Source: Isoetes taiwanensis
Taxonomy: Eukaryota; Streptophyta; Lycopodiopsida; Isoetales; Isoetaceae
Direction of reading: 5' to 3'
Assembly: GCA_021234155.1 (NCBI GenBank)
Contig: JAJEKV010000002.1
Coordinates: 6,442,775 to 6,506,774, forward strand
DNA: 64,000 bases
Part shown: positions 47,012 to 59,650 of the stretch, one piece after another
Position numbering within the stretch: position 1 is the stretch's first letter
How the letters are laid out: each line of letters begins with the position of its first letter
The notes under the pieces: generated by a model
Databases searched by the model: none
The model's input: the letters and a program-made list of their open reading frames with translations, nothing else
What the model was told of the DNA's origin: nothing
Position numbers and translations under genes: made by a program

Positions 47012-49140
47012 GTAGTCCACTCCATCCTCAGCCCTCCGCTGCACACCCGCGCAGGTAGGTTGAAAAGTGTTAGACCTCGATCAGTATTCACGATGTGACA
47101 TTGCAGCGCTTATTCCTGGTTACATCTCCAGTCTCGGCGTAGGACTACTTCCTCCAGAAAGATCTACATGCCGCATCATAGTGACTGAGAGGCCACTTTA
47201 TTCAGACTTGAACCTAAATGGGGAGAGACGATCACCCATGCCTTGCCCACACCAGCGTTATTAGATCTAGGTCCAAAGATCCCCGAGGATTTACACACTA
47301 CAGATCGCTCAGAGTCAACACGCAACCTCCCATAGCCGCCTGCTCTTCAAATTCACAACCGTAGTTCTTGTACACAGTTTCGACCATAGTAAAGAGCTAA
47401 CTAGAGCATCAACTACCGTGATTTAGTTGGCCTACCTTCCAATACAATGAGGCTCATTGCATACATCATCCATATCACGTAGCTAAATCCAAAGAACTAT
47501 GGCCCAATCTACATCATAGAGTTAGGTTCTTTAGTTAGAGCTGTATCCGGGGATCTAAATGCATTAGCTATAAGGTAATTTAACAGGCTTAAACCTACTC
47601 CATTCAATGACCTAAAGACAGCTTAGGCTATTAAATCGACTAAATACTTCCGATCCTGTCGCCTCTCCCCAAGCCCCGACTTCAATTCATCCCGCCTTCG
47701 AATTGCCAGTATTATTTAGCTGCAGCAGAAACGAATGAGCAGATCGCCGCATGAAATTCAGAGCATGGTTTGACTTCTCTGAGTAGCAACAGAGTTCAAA
47801 TGGCATGAACGCAAAAATATAGTTAGGCTTTCACCTTAAATAGACAAGGGCCAGGGCTGTGGTTTCCAATTACCTTTGAAGCACAAGGATACTGGCATGG
47901 CTCACTTCTGGCTCTGCATTGATTTATGGCGTCAGGTCATCCACATGAAAATGTACCAGACAAATGCACATGGGTAAATGTATTGTAATAAATGTACACG
48001 CTTTGTAAGTTGCCCTTTAGGGTTTACTCAAATGCAAGAGAATCACCGTGAACGCCACAAATGAGATGTCGGCTAGTAATGCTATAACGATGGCATAACG
48101 TCATAACAGAAAACGAATAATTAACATTTCTAGGGCTGCATACAACAAAGTTGAATCCCAACCCCAGATAAGAAGGCCAATATAGGGGATGCGGAGTATT
48201 AGAAGCCAGATTCCAGCAATCTAACCGTATGGAGCAAAATGGACAGACATTAATGTGTTGTCAGCAACCGAAGAGGGCGAATGGTATGACGTCAGGAAGG
48301 CTGTGCAGCAAGCCATTATTAGACCTGAATTCACGCGATCCCGGTGACTTGGCTACCACCAGAAAGATCGCTCAAGAGTCAGAACATCAAACTCCTTCCC
48401 ATAACTACCGGCCCTTCACCCACAACCGTGGTTCTTTAAGGACAGGTAAGTAATTTGGTATTGTAGCAGAGGAGGCGGAATTAGAGAGCACTAATCTTAC
48501 GTATTTTAGCGTCTCTACCTCCTTCCCATAATACAACGAGTTCATTGCAGATACATCATTCATATGATTACGCAATAACCAAAGAACTAGATCAATCTAT
48601 ATCATAGAGTTAGTAGTTCTGAAGCTAGAGCTACATCCGGACTGAAATTTGTCATATGCAATTAATAGGTTAAACTACGCGAGATTCAATGACTCCGGAA
48701 GACGTTTAGGCTTTTAATAACTGACTCAAATACCGTGATCCTGGCTTCGCTCCTCCGCCCCTAATCCCGACCATCCCCGCTTTGGAATCATGAAGATGAA
48801 GCAAAAGGAAATTAAATGGACAGATCAGCCGCATTTAGTCCGAGGAATGGACTCCTCGAGCAAGGAAACAACAAAAGAGCCCTAAATGGTTTTTGCAGCG
48901 AACGAAAAATAAAGCAAGTTAGCGTTTCTTACTTAAATAGGGACAAGGGTTAGGTTGTGGTTCTAATTATCCTTTGGGCATGTGGATAATTGTAAGGCGG
49001 CCCACTGCCTTTATTGACCAGGGTAAGCATAAAGTATCCACAAGGGAAAATGTACCTAGATAAATGTGCATATTAAATAAATGCACACACCTTGCAAGTT
49101 GCCCTTCAGGGCTGAATTCCTCGCTGGTTACACGCCGTAT
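47012..49140 (+). repeat. Tandem duplication, two units offset by about 1.09 kb
   Basis: Unit 1 is about 47012-48060 and unit 2 about 48180-49140. Matching points are ATCATAGAGT at 47513 and 48601, and the AATAG-GACAAGGG block at 47841 and 48936. CACAACCGT-GTTCTT and AAGTTGCCCTT-AGGG also recur in the same order. Divergence is high (perhaps 25-30 percent by eye), part of which may be read error. The head of unit 1 shares GTAGTCCACTCCATC with the reverse complement of 749-763. No coding domain is seen; paired LTRs of an empty element are one possibility, but no TG...CA ends or primer site were found. Confidence 0.75.
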
Positions 49141-52100
49141 TATCGCTGTACTGGGATAGGTACGCCAGTAGACGAGGCGTGACAAAGATACCGCCTCCGT
49201 ACGATAATCGCTCCGAACGCTAATTTCTCACCTTGAAATGATGTCATTCATAAGACGCGAGTCTCACCTGGGATCTTCCTAACTCAACTGCCTTGATGCG
49301 CTAATGATACTACTATGAGTACTTTACATATTTATTAGATTACTCTGTATATTTTAAACATTACACTGTATTACATTATCAAAAAAATCGGACACCTTTA
49401 ACTTCCATTGAACAATACCTATTAGTTCACTATCAAAATTTAATAAAATTCCAGAGGTTGTGCCGAGTATTTATTCCTTCGCAAATATTATCTAAATAAT
49501 TTAGGTTGTCTTTTAGAAGTTTCGATTCTCCCCGTGTCTTAGGAGTCATCATTCTATGCGTGTCTATTATCATCGCTAGTACCATTTCAATTATATTGTA
49601 AAATTTCTGCTGAGAAGGAACCAATCACTCATTCATTACGAATGCACGGCTAATCTCCATGAGAAGATGGATGCTCTTCCATCGTTGTCGGGATATCGCC
49701 TTTGCATACTATATGGCGCTTATACTAACACCTTTAGCCGCCTGCCGCGGGAAGATAGGGTCCTTCCCGATATGGCATGCATGATAGGTCCTCTCAGCAG
49801 GTTACTGACTCAGAGGCGGCTTTTTCCTATCAAATTTACCCCTAACGACTTTCCTGAGGGCCGTTTATCGTGAGGACAAAAGCAGAGACTTTAATCTACC
49901 TTCCAACTCCATCCAGTTTTGTAACCGGCCAGTCATGCCTAATATCTAATTTCTAATAACGCCCCAGAGATCAACAAGAGTGGTCTCATATCATTGAGGG
50001 ACAACGCATTTAAACCCATGTTCAGGCATAGTAGCCGCGGGCGATTAATCTTAACTACATGAATTAACCTGCATTACAACTCCATTACGCCCGAATGCAT
50101 TTCCGAGACGACCTTCGTCGCCCCATTGCTCCATAACCGGTAGCCCTTCTGGCACCTGTCGCCAGTTTTTCCACTGCGTTACGCTTCCACTCAGACCAAC
50201 ATTGAGAAACTTCACTTCCTTTTGTCTTCTTGAAGGCCTTTATCAAGAACTCAACGAACTATTTACCGTTCTTTCATATTCCAACAACGCTGAAGCCAGT
50301 CCAATACCATCTCAGATTTCTGGAGTTTGTTTAACAACTCCATGCGAAAAGACTTTATGAATCTTCAGGTGCGCTTCGTGATCCACCAGATCGATTACCC
50401 ACCGATCTTCATTTTGAAGCGGTCCGTTCATCCTGATAAAGCTTCTCTACACCTCGGCGCAGATTTCCAGTTCGCCTACTTTTGATTCTTGAGCCACCGC
50501 CGCCAATCCTGAAAACTTCCTTCGACCGTCTGGCCGATGCTTCTGCCGGGCGCATGTCTTTGTCGCATTCTGCCGAAGAAGATATCTCAATCCTTCACCG
50601 TAGCCGCCGCGATGCTCCATCTGAACATCTGTTTAAACTTCACTTTGATTGTCAAAGATCGTGCCAGGTCGTGAACAGGCACTGGCAGCCGTGAAAGCTG
50701 ATTGCGCACCAGCCATTATCCGGGATGATTCGCTTTGGTGCCATTATGCTGCAACTCCACCAACCGCGAATAAACTCTTCCCACATACCCCGCTAATCTA
50801 CATAGCTTCGTAGCATTATCTTCCAAAACTCCGCTGGTCCATTCCGCTTGCCAACCATTCGAGACGATAGGTCGCGCTCATGGACGCCTCTCACCGAATT
50901 GTCGCAAAAGATTCAGCTAAAAGGCATCATGAACTTCGGTCCTTCGTCGAGATGAAGAGTCGCCAGCATCCGTTGTGTCAGGTCGGCTGGTCCACAGCAC
51001 AAAATGTGCTCATCTTGACAACTCTAACGACTACCACCATCAAGGCATCCTTCCTCCATCGTCTTTAAAGTTTTTCCTGCTATGAGCCCGTGTTGATAAT
51101 CTCCCACCTCAGTCGCCGCCGGCACCGCCAATGGTCTAATGCTCTGAATCGGTTACTCCGCCTTTCGTTCTACCGGACAGCCGCATGACTTTGATGCAGC
51201 GAGCTACCGCTTTTCTAGTTTCTCCCCGCCAATAATAGCCGCCGCGCACTTTAAACATGTCTTCATAAATTCCCGCGTATTTATTGGCCGTTGTGGGTGC
51301 CGAGAGTCAACTTCCTTACCCCCATGATCCCGCAAAGACACAATCTTGTTTCTATGGTGGTTAAGAGGTTACTTCTTTAAATTTAAAGGTTCTCCTTATC
51401 TATATTCTTGCCTCCTTGCACAAGCGTACGTATTTCAGTTTTCATCCGCTAAGCAAGGTTTCCTTCGATTTTCTACTTTTCAAAGTCACGAGAGTTTAAA
51501 TTGCATTGTAATGCACTCGTTGTCGAGGATGCCTTGAAAGCGATTCGCTACCACATTGAGCTCCGCTTATAGACTATAATAAAGACATACTCTTCGTATA
51601 ACTCAGCCTTCAGGCTGAGATTTTAAAAGCGGGTTGTTGAATATATATTGAGGACTGGGTGACCGCAGGTTCACCGGAATCTCTCTCAAATGTAGTGTGC
51701 TCAAATTCCAGTGCCCTCGGCTAACCGCAAGCAATTCTTTAGATCATGGCTTTCCGCAGTGCTGCTTTCGTGTCGCTCATCTTCCGGGAATCATAGTATT
51801 ACTTCCGCTTCTTTTCCGCATGAGCACCGCACTCGTATTATCGAGCAGCGTGCCTGCCGCCACAAGCTTTGTTCTTCTCTCGGGTCTCGCGTATTCAGAC
51901 GGCGTATTGTCAAACTTCCTTCAACACCAAACTCCTCGCTTGTAGCGCCAATGATCCTACTTAATCATCTACTTTTTCTCACTTTCACAAATCAAGCATG
52001 TAAGGCGATTTTGCAAAGTTCTACAAAACTTCAGAGGTACTCGCCAGGCCAAGAAAACTTCTGGACTCTGGCTATCTCTTCGGTGCTTACGACCATCAGA

Positions 52101-55100
52101 TCGGTTTCAATTAAGGCAGATCCGCCGAAATTCCTAAGGCCGAGATCACGGACCTGCGTATTCCACCTTTCTCCGCAGTGTAAGCACTGGACAACTTACA
52201 GAACGTGCTTTCTCCTTAACTTCACCTCTTAGAAAGTTGTACGGTTCTCTTAAGGACTGGGCTTATACACCAAAATGTCAGTTAAAGAATATTATCATTA
52301 GCAGGTCGGCGAACCTCGAAGATATGTCGAAAGAGCTCCCCGCGAATTTGGTCAAAAGTTCGATGTCGTAAAGGTATTACCGCGAACCTTATAGTGTCCA
52401 GTACCGTCCTGAAAGCCGTTTTATGACGTCTTTCCTTTATTCGATCTGCATGATAGCCCGTTTGAAATAATGGAGCAACACTTTGCCTCCTTAGAGCTCG
52501 ATCCATCGTCATCCGGGATCCGAGGCAGTATACTTATCTCCTGATGAAAAGCCATTCAACTCGCTCGCACTCCATAATATCCGCTTTCAAGCACAACTTT
52601 CCATTTCTTAGCGTTAATGGGTGCCCCCAAAACCAGAGACGCCAGGTCTAATGAAGCCTAGGCCGTAAGCAACTCCGCAATTGCTTCTTTTAGTCATGTA
52701 CCCTCGCTGCCATTCCGTATGGAGCTCCAGCACGGCTTTGTTCCCGGTTCGAAGTATCTCACACTCAACTCCCTATAAGGAGGGAGCTCGATCTGACCGA
52801 AGAAAGATCGCGAAGTCCAGGATCAATCTCTAGGCCATTTGCTTGCAAATTGCTGAGCACCTTATCTTCCTTTTGCTTTCTCGATTCGGTCTTCTATCTT
52901 CAAGCTTGAAGATGCATGCTCACTCTTTTTAAGCGCAATTCTGAGCGTACCGCTACTGCATTGCCATACACCGCATGTGATGGGAACAACTTCTTTACCT
53001 CGCAGATTCCTCTTGATCTCGAGGGTCACCGCCTATTAATCAATGAGGTGGCTCCCGACCAAGATACTCCATTCATAATGATTAAATCAGACTTTCCAAT
53101 ATTCATTACCTTCTGCCCTCTATCCGATGTTGATTCTGTGCAACTCAATGCCGTTTATCCTTTCTGCCTCGCTGCAGTTTTATTTCTCCCCTCTGCCATA
53201 ACACCACGGGTCTTCCGCTTGGATCTCTAAACGCGCTTGGAGTCATATCTTCACTCATTCTTGGGGACAAAGTTGTGGCTACTTCCCCCGGAACTATCGT
53301 GATTATGAAATGACGGCCTGGTTTTATCAGGTGGATATTACCCGATAATCATTCTCCGCCGCTCAGTATCTGGCGCAAAAATGCGACACTTCACTCTCAT
53401 TATAGTCGCTGCTCCTCGCCGCCGCCGCTTTCGACGGAGTGTCCCATCCACCAACTTCATTAGCCGCTACTATGACGCAGGCGCCTGGCCGTCTGGGTAT
53501 TCGGCGAAGCACTGCTGCTTTCATTTCTTCCGCACTCCGCCTTCTTCTCCTGGGCATTTCCCAAAGGACCGACCGCTAGAGCAGTTTCTGACTCTCTTGC
53601 TTCTGTCCTGAAGGACACTCGCTTCTTTCTCCCCGCCGCCTCTATAGTTGCTACTATATGGGGCCTTTGACCCGCTAGTCAGATCTAGGCTATAGCTTCA
53701 TGCTGCTTGCCCCCATCCCCGATAGTGTTAAGAGTTTTCGCCACTGTGGTTTGTATTCCCATCCTTGCAAGCTAATACCGCTTCTTGATTCTGCTCTCTC
53801 GACACTGCTCTTAGGTTTATTACCTCTTACTTTCTTCTTCGATCTTCCTCATTCAACTTCTTCATAGTTTCCTTTTCATAAGTTTTCTACTCACAATCTC
53901 TCTCTCTCGGCACATAAAGCCTAGTCTCTACGAATTTCAGATATTTCTGGATCGTATTTGTTGCCTTATCGCAACTCAGAATCACAGATCATGTTGTAGA
54001 CTTGTGTTCTTGGACATGGTCATGAGGTCATGAATGTTTTAGCAATTCTTAAACTCAAGAATCGTCTCCCTCTCGCTTTAAGCCATGGCCTGGTATAACC
54101 TTTCCACCAAATGCGTATATTTTCATTCTTTACAAGTTGTATATCCTGGGCTTTGTCTTGTTCCTGGCAAGTAGGCATTGCCATATTCGTCATCTCTATC
54201 TAAATTCATGCTCGCTCTATCCTGACTCAAGTATCTCCGAGAACCGTTTCCAACTTTCTCCGTTTCTTAAATATTATTTATGCCGAGTCATTTTTCGTAA
54301 TCCGAGGCCTTGAGTCCTCAAGCCCGCTGCCTTCTACGGTCTCGCAGACCGCTCTTTCCTCTTCTCCTCGAGCTTCCGAGCTCCGACCGAGCTTGTGTCT
54401 CAGGATTCTGCTGGGGACTTCTTTCTTTCTTTGCTACTTTTTGTCTCCATTTTCTTCGAGGTGGTGCTTCCTAGCTAGACATCGCTGCTTTGGGCTCTAC
54501 TTCCTCTTATACCGCCAAGAAAGCCTTTATTTGCCCGAGGTCCGCTCTCATCTTCAAGGAGTATTCTTCCCTCGTGAGTCATCGGGCCGTAATGTTTACA
54601 TGTGTTCTTGCAAGCGTCTAGGCGAGTTCGTTTTTCCTACTTTACCAGTTGTTGTCTCCGAGCCCGGCTCTAGTCAGATACACAAGTAATCATGGTATTA
54701 ACGTTAGGTTTATTTATTCTATTGCATTATACGTTTGTTGTTATACAGGAAACAAAAATACATCAACAAAACATTTCCTAAAGTGCAAAGAGGTACATAT
54801 TTATATACAAGTCCTTTATTAAGGTCTCAGGTAAAATGAATTGTGTATTGTACTTAATAACTTTCTTGTGACTTATTTTTGTGGGATTTCCAAGTTGTCT
54901 ATCCAAGTTATTAGTTAGAATGAATATTTATATGGGAATTTTCGCCTTCCGACATCATGTAGAGCAGCTCATAATTTTACAAAGATCTTGGCACTCTATA
55001 TTAGAACATTTCTCTTAGAGATGTTCAGCTTTATATAAGATTTCTTCTTTCTCGACTGCTTAAAATTCTAATGGATCAGAGTTACTTTGTAAATAGGAAA

Positions 55101-55799
55101 TATTTTTGGGATTCAAATATTTGACTTGCATGTACAGTAATGATGCATATGAATGCAAGAAGATGTTTATAAGGAAGAGTAATTTGATATAATTATCTCT
55201 CATAAAAGGCAGGAAAAGGTTCAATTATATATTGATTTCATAAGATGTTATTTTCTAATACATTATCTCACAGAGATGCCTCGCGAATTAGTACATTGAG
55301 TATAGAGTGATAATCAATGCTCATTTCCCCACATGTTACACTTCTGAACTTCGAGAAGTACTTCAGCAATTTTGAATTAGTATAATAGTTTGTGATACGC
55401 AATAATATTCCAAACTACACAAAGTCAATTTCTACAAACGCGGGGACATAGAAAAGGGTGTAGTTATGAAACAGGTGATTTAAAGAGGCATGACTTGTAG
55501 TAGACAGATAAAAGATACTAAAGTATTCCAGAAAGATTTGGTTCTTTGAAACAAGGAAAGGCACTTAGTTGACTAGATGTTATCGAGTTCTCAAGAATAA
55601 GATTTTATTTGTCACATTAGCTTGCACTCAGTCAATACCCACAAAGATGTTTCTTATTATATCAGAGTTTAATGTAATCTTTTATATTAAATTATGTAAT
55701 TTTCAATAAAGATTGCTAAGTACAACATTTTTCCATGTATAATGAACCTTGTGGGTATCCTCTTGTTTCCCACTTTACTATAAACTAGGCTTTGCTAAA
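49141..55799. other. Featureless stretch; pyrimidine-rich and CCGC-rich between about 49.7 and 54.7 kb
   Basis: I searched both strands for LTR-retrotransposon, LINE and host-gene motifs and found none that I can defend. The plus strand is visibly rich in C and T with many CCGC, CTTCC and GCC words between 49.7 and 54.7 kb. The flank 54.7-55.8 kb returns to ordinary AT-rich spacer. Open frames are short and on mixed strands. The composition shift may be a basecalling effect or a decayed coding element on the minus strand. Confidence 0.35.
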
Positions 55800-56249
55800 T
55801 TTTTTTTTTTTTTTTGAGGATAAAATACCAATTAATTAACAATAAAGAAGTATATGAAGAGCGACATAGTACATTCTATTGCGAAGGCATAAAGGCGGTA
55901 TTGCAACCCCTCGGATACCGCGAAAATCAATTACTCCATAATGATGAATACACCATAACTAATAACTATATGAAGAGTGTTTTGCCAAATCACTTTAAAT
56001 CGCCTCTTCCAGGAGGCCAAGTATGAAAGATAAAGTCCAGACTTTCAGCTGGTGGGATGAGTATACTGTGGTACGCTCTTCATTCCTAAACACCTTCATA
56101 CTACTCTTCCAAATAACCAAGAGCAACTATGTTTTACAGAGATGCAAGGCTAGCTTTAACGCGGCCAACTCCAGGACATATACCCAAAAGAACTTCTTGA
56201 GAATCGTAAGAGAGGTATGAAACAAAACGCTTCAACCCACCGCCAGCAT

Positions 56250-56480
56250 GCCGTAATCTTCGCGATAAAACAAGTAAAGGTTCAGTTGTCTCAGCAGTAG
56301 GCTGCTACACATCGGACATAGTTCATCAGATGAACGGCTTAATCAGGATTCTGCATTTACCTTAAAGACCTGCAGCACTATTTGCCATAGCAATGTAAAG
56401 CGTCTTGGGTGCATGGTATTGGATTCCCACAATCTACTTCCACATCAAGTTCCCGGCCATCATTGCATCGGTAACACTCC
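56250..56480 (-). pseudogene. zf-RVT domain of the decayed LINE
   Basis: One minus-strand frame reads RRFTLLWQIVLQVFKVNAES, a stop, then SSDELCPMCSSLLLRQLNLY. This fits the zf-RVT pattern (W..L....PTN..L, then CP.C), with the first zinc pair intact and the following ET..H and C ligands lost. Confidence 0.7.
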
Positions 56481-57349
56481 AACGTATTCGTGAGTAGTAA
56501 TTCATCTTGAATAGCCGCATATTCATAACAAGTCTTAACAAAGTTATCAAAGTAATAACTTTGGTCACACCCGCCATACCCGACCTGGCCCTCTGTGGAG
56601 GATGCAAGGAAGATTACTTCGCCACACGGACCTGCATGACCATACAGCTTATCAAATCGTCTCCTTTAACAATGGGCAAGGCGCCTAACCGGCTATCAAG
56701 ATACCGGCCCCATCGGTTGAAACGCCAGACCATCTACGCCAACCTGCGGTCCACATAGACGCTTTCAATAGTAGCGTCTGCCGCCCGGCAAGGGGATCCA
56801 CCATGCATGAAGGAGGTCAACTGGATGCAAATTGAGTATCTATTCTGGAATAATGGCTAACTCTGTCTTTCATGCCCGCAATGCACTTCGAAGCGTAGAG
56901 AGGCATTTGACGTACGTTTAATATCCAAAATAGTTTCTGTGTGAGTCGCTACCACAACGATGGCTTATGAAAACTACGAGTATGATGACTCGAGGAGCAA
57001 GATTCATACCAGGAGTCAACCTCTCCTAAGCATATCTGCAATGAACTTTCGAATGAGGACTTTGCTATGGAGAGACAGCGTCCAAAATTCTAACCCACTC
57101 CGCAGATTTAACAAGCATTACACTTCCACCACGCAATCTTTGACCATCATGCTTCATTGCTCTTCCCAAACAAAGTTACCGCGATAATGGCGAAATTCTC
57201 GTGATCTTACTTCCTTCCGCTTTCAAAATAATAGATGCCATGTAGATATGCGGCCGAACACAAACGGACTTTGGTTACCGTAATTCGCCCATTAGATAGC
57301 GCTTCCCCACCCTTCCACCAATTAAGATGTCGACAGAAATTTCAAACTG

Positions 57350-57960
57350 TGATATCCTCATGCTTCTGAGGCGAAATATTCATGCCAAATCCAGATACCC
57401 AAAGCTCTTAGAACATCGCATCTCATGTCGACTCCGCAGCTGGATAAATGGCGTGCTGGTTTATAACGCCACAGCCGTTGGTAACACCTTTGTCCAATCT
57501 ATTAAACAATCTTAAGGAAAATGTGTCCAATTTTTCGTTGTTTGTTAAATTCACTTCATCGCCTAAGTAAAACAAGAAGGAGTCACGGCATATCGACGTA
57601 TTTTTGAATTTGTTATGAGCCATCCGCCATCCGCATCTTCTATGACTCTGAGATCCAAAGCAGAGCAAAGAATCGAGAAAGGGCTTCCAGAATAATGGTG
57701 AATAAGACGAGGCCGAAGTACAACCGCGCACTTCCGGCCTAACCCCAAGATCTATAGAAGACTCACCATAGCAGAGCACAAGAGTTCTAGTCATGGGCGA
57801 GTTTCAAAACGATCAGCGTAAAGCTCTCCACACCCTAGCCGCGATCATTCCTTCAAGAAATCCCAATGACGGCCATACGCTTTGCAAAATCCAGATAGAC
57901 TTATCCATTGACTTGGCTTTCCGCGCCCAATGCATTACCACCCTCAAAGTCACGTATCAT
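57350..57960 (-). pseudogene. Reverse transcriptase core of the decayed LINE
   Basis: The minus strand reads SIDLGVR where the GVRQG.PLSP block is expected, with the rest shifted into another frame (the RPRLIHHYSGSPFS region). DSFLFYLGDEVNLTNNEKL follows, matching the block after the YADD catalytic motif (usual form FADD..LF...D..NL), although the first residues of YADD are altered to ICRD. GFGMNISPQKH then matches the YLG..FG.NISP block. Several frameshifts make this clearly non-functional as read. Confidence 0.7.
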
Positions 57961-59099
57961 TATTAAGAATTTATGTCTGAATGAACTCCGATTGCATTGA
58001 TTAGGCTCATAGGATCATTAAGCTTCCCATGAGGGCTCTTCGCGAATTATCTTATATACAGAGGATAACAACGAACGGACGCCGCTGATAGACACCGGAT
58101 TTTTCACCTTTGGGAATAAGGAGATGCGTACCTGTTGAGTTCCATAGTCTAGAGTATCCATCGAAGAGATCTTTACCGCCTCAGAATAATCGAGTCCCCT
58201 ACCACCTTATAATTCTTGAAAAACTCCAATGGGATGCCGCCCGTGCTGTGGCATTTGTAGGGAGCTAGCGCCATGCTTCCTCCATCCTGAAGTTAGTGAG
58301 TGGTAGCCGCGAATCACCGACGTTGCTCACCGAGATCTTACAGAGATCTTGGTTTAATAAATAACTTCCTTCTAAGGATACAAGACGGAAACGCCCTTTC
58401 CGAAAAGTGAGAAGAAATGCTTAACTCTTTGATTTCCGCAGTAACCGCAAACCCGACTATCAAGCAACTTTAACGCATCGCATATTGATGCCGATATTCT
58501 TTTCCTCACGAGCCGCCTCAAGAACATTCCGAATTAGTGTCACCGCGACCCCTTATTCTTTGCCTCCGCAGCCTCTCGACTCGTCCACGCGAATGAGTAA
58601 GCGCACATCCTCATTCTCACGAAAGCCGTGGCTAGCCCTGCCTAAGAGTTTCCACTACCATATAAGGTGCATCTATAGACTCATCATTGCTACTTCGTGA
58701 TCTTCCTAAGACTTTGCAAATGACTTAACAAACGCTTAAAAGCCTTTATCATACCGCATATCCCCGGTTATCCCGTAAGATAAACCAAATCCGACACTCC
58801 CAGCGTAAGTCCTTCGGCCCTTCAAGAACTTAGCGGTTTAGCCGAAGACCGCTCGTCGGTTCCAATCGCTGTTGCGTTTTGCAATCATTAATGTATGGTC
58901 GTGACCGCAGAGGAGAGGACGCGAGGGCGCCAGCGATGCACGTTTACGATATCTATTTCATGTTTCCAGCATATGCACGGCTCCTACCGTCTAACGATTG
59001 CACTATGCGAAGGTGCACGCCTACGCATCAACGAGATGAAGGAATCCAATCAGTCAGTGAATCATTGCTCTGCTCAAAAACCTTTGTACTACCTCGTAA

Positions 59100-59408
59100 C
59101 CCCGGCCGCACCTATCATGAGTCACTTCCGCACCATATTGAAATCGCTTCTGCACAGTGAACTGTTACCCAGCTTACGCATCAATCTTATATTTTCGCGA
59201 AAAGATGCCCATAATGCCCTTCCGCCGCTGCATTATTATGGGTATAGATATTCATTAATCCCCATTCTTGCCCACCTTCCATCCATATCAGGACCATCCG
59301 GCCTGCGCCGTCGTTAGCGTATATGTGACCAACACTCATCTTCCATGCACAAGGATCTCCGACGCTGCATGAAACAAAGAGCAGCGTATCTTCGCGGACT
59401 TCAAACAT
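59100..59408 (-). pseudogene. Endonuclease domain of the decayed LINE
   Basis: The minus strand reads HIYANDGAGRMVLIW and GQEWGLMNIYTHNNAAAE, closely parallel to GQEWGLMNVYAHN of the element at 4.6-7.0 kb, then FNMVRK in a shifted frame where GDFNMVE is expected. The shared QEWGLMN block puts both elements in the same family. Confidence 0.75.
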
Positions 59409-59650
59409 GTCTACAGGTCTCCCTTGGCGACACTTATGCTCCCGGCCACGTAATATCCGGGATCAATTCCGGTTTGATGACATAGCAACCTCGTGGACGA
59501 GCCGATGCCGCATTCCAACTCAAACCTTCTTATCCATTCATAATGCCAGAGGGCGGACTCTATCGCTGTTTTCTCTTCCTCCCCGGTTCAGAGACTATTA
59601 CTGTGACCTCGCCCACCCAGATATGGCACGAGCTATGATCTTCCGATAAG

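Larger units (their letters stand above)
55800..59650 (-). mobile_element. Decayed LINE (L1-like plant type) with poly-A tail
   Basis: On the minus strand the domains appear in LINE ORF2 order: endonuclease at about 59100-59408, reverse transcriptase at about 57350-57960, zf-RVT at about 56250-56480, and an 18-base poly-A (plus-strand T run 55800-55817) at the 3' end. Unlike the 4.6-kb element, the polymerase region is present. Frames are broken everywhere. The 5' end and target-site duplication could not be found, so the upper limit is approximate. Confidence 0.8.

Noticed and set aside
47012-49140. LTR pair of a complete retrotransposon
   Set aside because: The units are directly adjacent with almost no internal region, and I found no primer-binding site, polypurine tract or TG...CA ends.
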